DNA of 8,502 nt from Verrucomicrobia bacterium UBA1183 (GTDB taxonomy: Bacteria; Verrucomicrobiota; Verrucomicrobiia; Opitutales; UBA9783). The DNA is taken from the NCBI GenBank assembly GCA_002309885.1, contig DBYP01000011.1:1-8502 (forward strand). Direction: 5' to 3'. The position numbers and the translations under genes were made by a program. The notes beneath the pieces are model-generated. The model was not told where the DNA came from. It made no database searches and saw only the letters and a program-made list of their open reading frames with translations. Of this stretch, positions 6,246 to 8,502 are shown piece after piece (position 1 is the first letter of the stretch; every line of letters begins with the position of its first letter).

Positions 6246-6336
6246 CGAAAGAGATTCAAACGGAAAGATGACTTTCTGGATAGAAAGTTACAATGAAAAA
6301 GAGTTTTTAATCTCAGCATTGAAGCACGATAGTGAA

Positions 6337-6367
6337 GTAAAAACACGGCAATACAAGCTGTTTTTAC
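6337..6367 (-). terminator. hairpin after flavodoxin, possible terminator
   Basis: GTAAAAACA (6337-6345) and TGTTTTTAC (6359-6367) form a 9-bp stem with a 13-base loop, 13 bases beyond the flavodoxin stop. The stem is AT-rich, and the only T-run lies within its own arm, so termination would be weak. Location is the main support. Confidence 0.4.
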
Positions 6368-6379
6368 CTTTGTATCTTC

Positions 6380-6859
6380 TTACAGCGATGCTATCCAGTG
6401 GTCGATTTCCTGAGTATCGGTTAACAGGCGATTTTTATGGTAATAATCAAAATAAATTGCCATAGTATTGCCGAATTTTGCTCCGGGACAAGCGGCTTCC
6501 ATAGCTTGGATCGCATTTCCAGGTTCTCCACCATGTGTTTGAAAAAATACAACTTCTTTATCGTGGAAATCGTGCTGTTTCAAGAAACTGAATACGGCGG
6601 GTGCCGCGGTATACCACCAGGTAGGTGTTCCGATAATCAGCTTGTCATACGATGCAAGGTCTAAATTCAAAGGCTTTATTTCTGGCAAAAACGCTCGTTC
6701 TACTTCCGCCTTCCCTTGCTTCAGCAATGCATCGAAATCTTCCGGGTAGGATGCTACCGTCTCTATACGTTCGATATCTGCTTTTTTGGCAGCCTTAATG
6801 CGTTCTGCGATTTGCGCTGTATTGCCCGAAAACGAATAATAAACCACTCCGTACTTCAT
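6380..6859 (-). CDS. flavodoxin
   Basis: This 159-residue FMN-binding flavodoxin is cytoplasmic and acts as a one-electron carrier. The phosphate-binding loop is at the N-terminus (YYSFSGNTAQIAERI, residues 7-21). The FMN-ring loops are GTPTWWYTAAPAV (about 77-89) and FFQTHGGEPGNA (about 105-116). Length is normal. Its ATG overlaps the stop of the upstream dehydrogenase (ATGA), so the two are translationally coupled and probably work together in reductive detoxification or redox balancing. Flavodoxins of this group also replace ferredoxin under iron limitation. The particular partner enzyme cannot be read from the sequence. Confidence 0.92.
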   Translation of the reverse strand: MKYGVVYYSFSGNTAQIAERIKAAKKADIERIETVASYPEDFDALLKQGKAEVERAFLPEIKPLNLDLASYDKLIIGTPTWWYTAAPAVFSFLKQHDFHDKEVVFFQTHGGEPGNAIQAMEAACPGAKFGNTMAIYFDYYHKNRLLTDTQEIDHWIASL

Positions 6860-8025
6860 ACAAAACTTTCCTTCAATAGGTTGATAATTTCCTCGTGTGT
6901 TAATACTTTATAGCCACCTTTCAGAATGAATGTGCCTCGCGCGATACCTTCGAACATTTCAGGTGTAACGCCCAGATCTTTTATCGACATTACTAACCCC
7001 AATTCACGCATAAAGGCTTCCATAGTCGCTAAACCTTCTTGTGCGATCTGTTCGTCGGTTTTGCCTTCAGGAGAAACGTTCCAAACATTCATGGCATAGC
7101 GCTTAAACTTCGCCAATCCGTAAGGCAAAATATGCCGATAATAAGGCAGGGATACGGCTGCTAACGTCATCCCATGGGTCGCATCCGTGTATCCACTGAT
7201 AGAATGCCCGATCATATGCACCATCCAATCGGTCGTCTTCCCTTTAGCCACCAAGGTATTTAATGCCCATGTTGCAATCCACATAATGTTGCTGCGTGCT
7301 TCATAATTTCGAGGGTCTTTTACGGCAACTTTCGAACTGTGAATCAGCGACCGCAACAAGCCTTCTATGAGGTAATCGGACGTATTGTCGTCCATATCGG
7401 AAAAATATTGTTCCAATAGGTGCGACATTATATCGAAGCATCCCGCTACCATTTGGTTTTTAGGTAACGTAAACGTAAACACCGGATTCAGTATGGAAAA
7501 TTTCGGAAACACCTCCGCTTCAAAAACACGCCCTACTTTCAAATGCGTCTTCGAATCGGTAATCACCGAACCGCCATTCATCTCTGAACCCGTTCCCGCC
7601 ATGGTTAGCACGCATCCGATCGGAATGATACGATTAGCAACCGCTTCTCCTTTGAGAAAATATTTTTCCCAAGGATCTTCCTCGCAATAAGTCGATGCTG
7701 AAACCGCTTTTGCGTAATCACAGCACGAGCCCCCACCTACCGCAAGAATCAAATCAATCGCGTTGGCCTTCGCAAGCCGACAGCCTTCTCGCACCTTATC
7801 CAGCGTCGGATTAGGCATTACACCGCTATCCTCAAAAATACGCTTCCCGCAATCCTTCAAAATAGCAATAATTTGGTCGTAAATCCCATTCTGCTTTATG
7901 GATCCCTTCCCATAAACCAACATGACATTTTCGCCAAAATTCCCTAATTCTTCCTTCAATGACGCCAGCGCATCTTCCCCAAAATGCAACCGCGTCGGAT
8001 TATAGTAACTGAAACTTCCCTGCAT
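6856..8025 (-). CDS. iron-dependent alcohol dehydrogenase (butanol dehydrogenase/YqhD-like)
   Basis: This 389-residue group III alcohol dehydrogenase probably reduces aldehydes with NAD(P)H in the cytoplasm. GGGS at 97-100 is the nucleotide-binding loop, and AGTGSEMNGGSVIT at 143-156 is a family signature. The metal ligands correspond to Asp198 and His202 (FDIMSHLLEQY), His270 (DWMVHMIGH) and His284 (DATHGMTLA), with the same 14-residue spacing of the two late histidines as in YqhD. The ATG at 8025 is chosen because the family motif (SYYNPTRLHFG) follows directly and a purine-rich site (GGGAAGAAG) precedes it. An upstream ATG at 8073 would lie within the promoter region. It leads a two-gene operon with flavodoxin. 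Substrate and cofactor preference are not certain. Confidence 0.94.
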   Translation of the reverse strand: MQGSFSYYNPTRLHFGEDALASLKEELGNFGENVMLVYGKGSIKQNGIYDQIIAILKDCGKRIFEDSGVMPNPTLDKVREGCRLAKANAIDLILAVGGGSCCDYAKAVSASTYCEEDPWEKYFLKGEAVANRIIPIGCVLTMAGTGSEMNGGSVITDSKTHLKVGRVFEAEVFPKFSILNPVFTFTLPKNQMVAGCFDIMSHLLEQYFSDMDDNTSDYLIEGLLRSLIHSSKVAVKDPRNYEARSNIMWIATWALNTLVAKGKTTDWMVHMIGHSISGYTDATHGMTLAAVSLPYYRHILPYGLAKFKRYAMNVWNVSPEGKTDEQIAQEGLATMEAFMRELGLVMSIKDLGVTPEMFEGIARGTFILKGGYKVLTHEEIINLLKESFV

Positions 8026-8063
8026 AAACTTACTTCTTCCCTTTTCTCTTACCGAGTTCAAAT

Positions 8064-8092
8064 ATGATAGCACCGTTACAAAATCTTGTCAA
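8064..8092 (-). promoter_or_regulatory. sigma-70-type promoter of the alcohol dehydrogenase-flavodoxin operon
   Basis: On the minus strand a perfect -35 TTGACA (8092-8087), an exact 17-base spacer and -10 TATCAT (8069-8064) predict initiation near 8057, about 32 bases before the ATG. The -35 is embedded in the small palindrome CTTG-T-CAAG (8085-8093). ACAA-AATC-TTGT (8078-8089) overlaps the spacer and -35, and may be a regulator site. Confidence 0.78.
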
Positions 8093-8095
8093 GTG

Positions 8096-8106
8096 GTTTT
8101 TGAGGG
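8096..8106 (+). repeat. 11-bp direct repeat GTTTTTGAGGG, copy 1
   Basis: It is identical to the bases at 8492-8502 at the window end. The two copies bracket the 385-bp segment holding the IS30 remnant, a hairpin and a palindrome. A related inverted form (CCCTCAAACT) lies at 8415-8424. Confidence 0.45.
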
Positions 8107-8113
8107 AAAATGG

Positions 8114-8380
8114 AACTTCAACTTTGAAGTGCAACTTATTTAGCTCGAAAAAGAACCGCGAAGCAGGGGATGCGAAGCCCAAGCATTTTCTAGGTCTAGT
8201 GTTAATTTTTTGTCGGCAATCCGCGAGGTACGCTGCAGTGTAACTTGCCTTCGTTTCCTTTGGAAAGTACTGCCGTAGAAGGCGGTTCGTATTCTCGTTG
8301 GTTCCGCGTCCCAAAGGGCTGTGCGGATGGGAAAAATACACCGGCGCATTCGAGAGGTTTTCAGTGGTTTTATGGTTGAT
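8114..8380 (-). pseudogene. IS30-family transposase, C-terminal remnant
   Basis: The minus strand encodes a clear IS30-type DDE transposase C-terminus: HKTTENLSNAPVYFSHPHSP, then GRGTNENTNRLLRQYFPK with the catalytic Glu of the NEN motif, then INTRPRKCLGFASP. Only about 85 of some 300-350 residues remain. The helix-turn-helix region and both catalytic aspartates are missing, and there is no start. The frame runs past the usual end into the dehydrogenase promoter before reaching a stop at about 8030. It is therefore a dead fragment whose right end abuts that promoter. The upstream junction near 8380-8400 is blurred. Confidence 0.82.
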
Positions 8381-8429
8381 AGAGTGATGTTTTGAGAGAT
8401 TTTTTGTAAAAAATCCCTCAAACTCCCTT

Positions 8430-8451
8430 AAAAGCAGGGCAGCGGCCCTGC
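8430..8451 (-). terminator. GC-rich hairpin with short T-tract, probable minus-strand terminator
   Basis: On the minus strand GCAGGGC-CGCT-GCCCTGC (8451-8434) is a perfect 7-bp stem with a 4-base loop, followed by TTTT (8433-8430). It would stop a transcript arriving from beyond 8502. It may instead be part of a dispersed repeat, given the surrounding symmetrical sequence. Confidence 0.5.
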
Positions 8452-8460
8452 ACCCTAGTC

Positions 8461-8483
8461 ATTTTGCAACTCTGTTGCAAAAT
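8461..8483. repeat. perfect palindrome, 10-bp arms with 3-base centre
   Basis: ATTTTGCAAC (8461-8470) and GTTGCAAAAT (8474-8483) flank TCT. It lies 9 bases from copy 2 of the 11-bp repeat. It could be an operator or insertion-element end; it lacks a strong T-run right behind either arm for a good terminator. Confidence 0.55.
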
Positions 8484-8491
8484 AATAAAAA

Positions 8492-8502
8492 GTTTTTGAG
8501 GG
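8492..8502 (+). repeat. 11-bp direct repeat GTTTTTGAGGG, copy 2 (at window edge)
   Basis: This is a perfect copy of 8096-8106. Whether the identity extends past the window cannot be seen. Confidence 0.45.

Noticed and set aside
6271..6288. ACTTTCT-GGAT-AGAAAGT hairpin
   Set aside because: The stem is only 7 bp and no T-run follows; it could be chance in AT-rich intergenic DNA.
6155..6346. 63-codon minus-strand open frame before the ferritin-like gene
   Set aside because: It spans the predicted promoter and has no domain; only its LHFRVEL stretch recalls the IS30 end, noted as a repeat.
7385..7690. 101-codon plus-strand open frame
   Set aside because: It is antisense to conserved alcohol dehydrogenase motifs.
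8140..8421. 93-codon minus-strand open frame
   Set aside because: It is an out-of-phase reading of the IS30 remnant, whose protein similarity is in the neighbouring frame.

Overview
The window is bacterial, AT-rich and almost entirely coded on the minus strand. The dense ATG-overlap operons, a one-Cys OhrR-type regulator, rubredoxin, flavodoxin and an iron-dependent alcohol dehydrogenase suggest an anaerobic or microaerophilic, probably host-associated bacterium. A low-GC Firmicutes-like lineage fits best. Nothing seen fixes the phylum. There is no rRNA, tRNA or CRISPR array.

The layout is described here from high to low coordinates, which is the direction of transcription. (1) 8111-8502 is a scar zone. 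It holds a C-terminal remnant of an IS30-family transposase, a GC-rich hairpin with a short T-tract, and a perfect 10-bp-arm palindrome. An 11-bp direct repeat brackets the zone. (2) 6380-8025 is a two-gene operon of iron-dependent alcohol dehydrogenase and flavodoxin, joined by an ATGA overlap. It is driven by a near-consensus sigma-70 promoter (TTGACA-N17-TATCAT) just outside the IS30 remnant. (3) 4192-6202 is a redox/metal-stress operon with its own promoter (TTGACA-N17-TATCAA). Its order is bacterioferritin-like protein, 60-residue winged-helix protein, OhrR-type MarR regulator, metallo-beta-lactamase-fold hydrolase, and rubredoxin domain, closed by a rho-independent terminator. The last two parts look like one MBL-rubredoxin fusion gene broken by an out-of-frame internal deletion. 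(4) 3865-4190 carries a plus-strand C-terminal fragment of an unrecognised protein, followed by a 105-bp segment with nested inverted repeats. (5) 1-3807 is a surface-polysaccharide decoration segment. It holds an MBOAT O-acyltransferase, its SGNH-type partner, and a zinc-binding sugar C-methyltransferase that runs off the window.

The polysaccharide genes plausibly acylate and C-methylate an exported glycan. The two redox operons plausibly cope with peroxides, aldehydes and iron. The most unusual points are three: a bacterioferritin-like protein keeping only two of the six ferroxidase ligands, the split MBL/rubredoxin gene, and the nested inverted-repeat element next to an orphan gene fragment.
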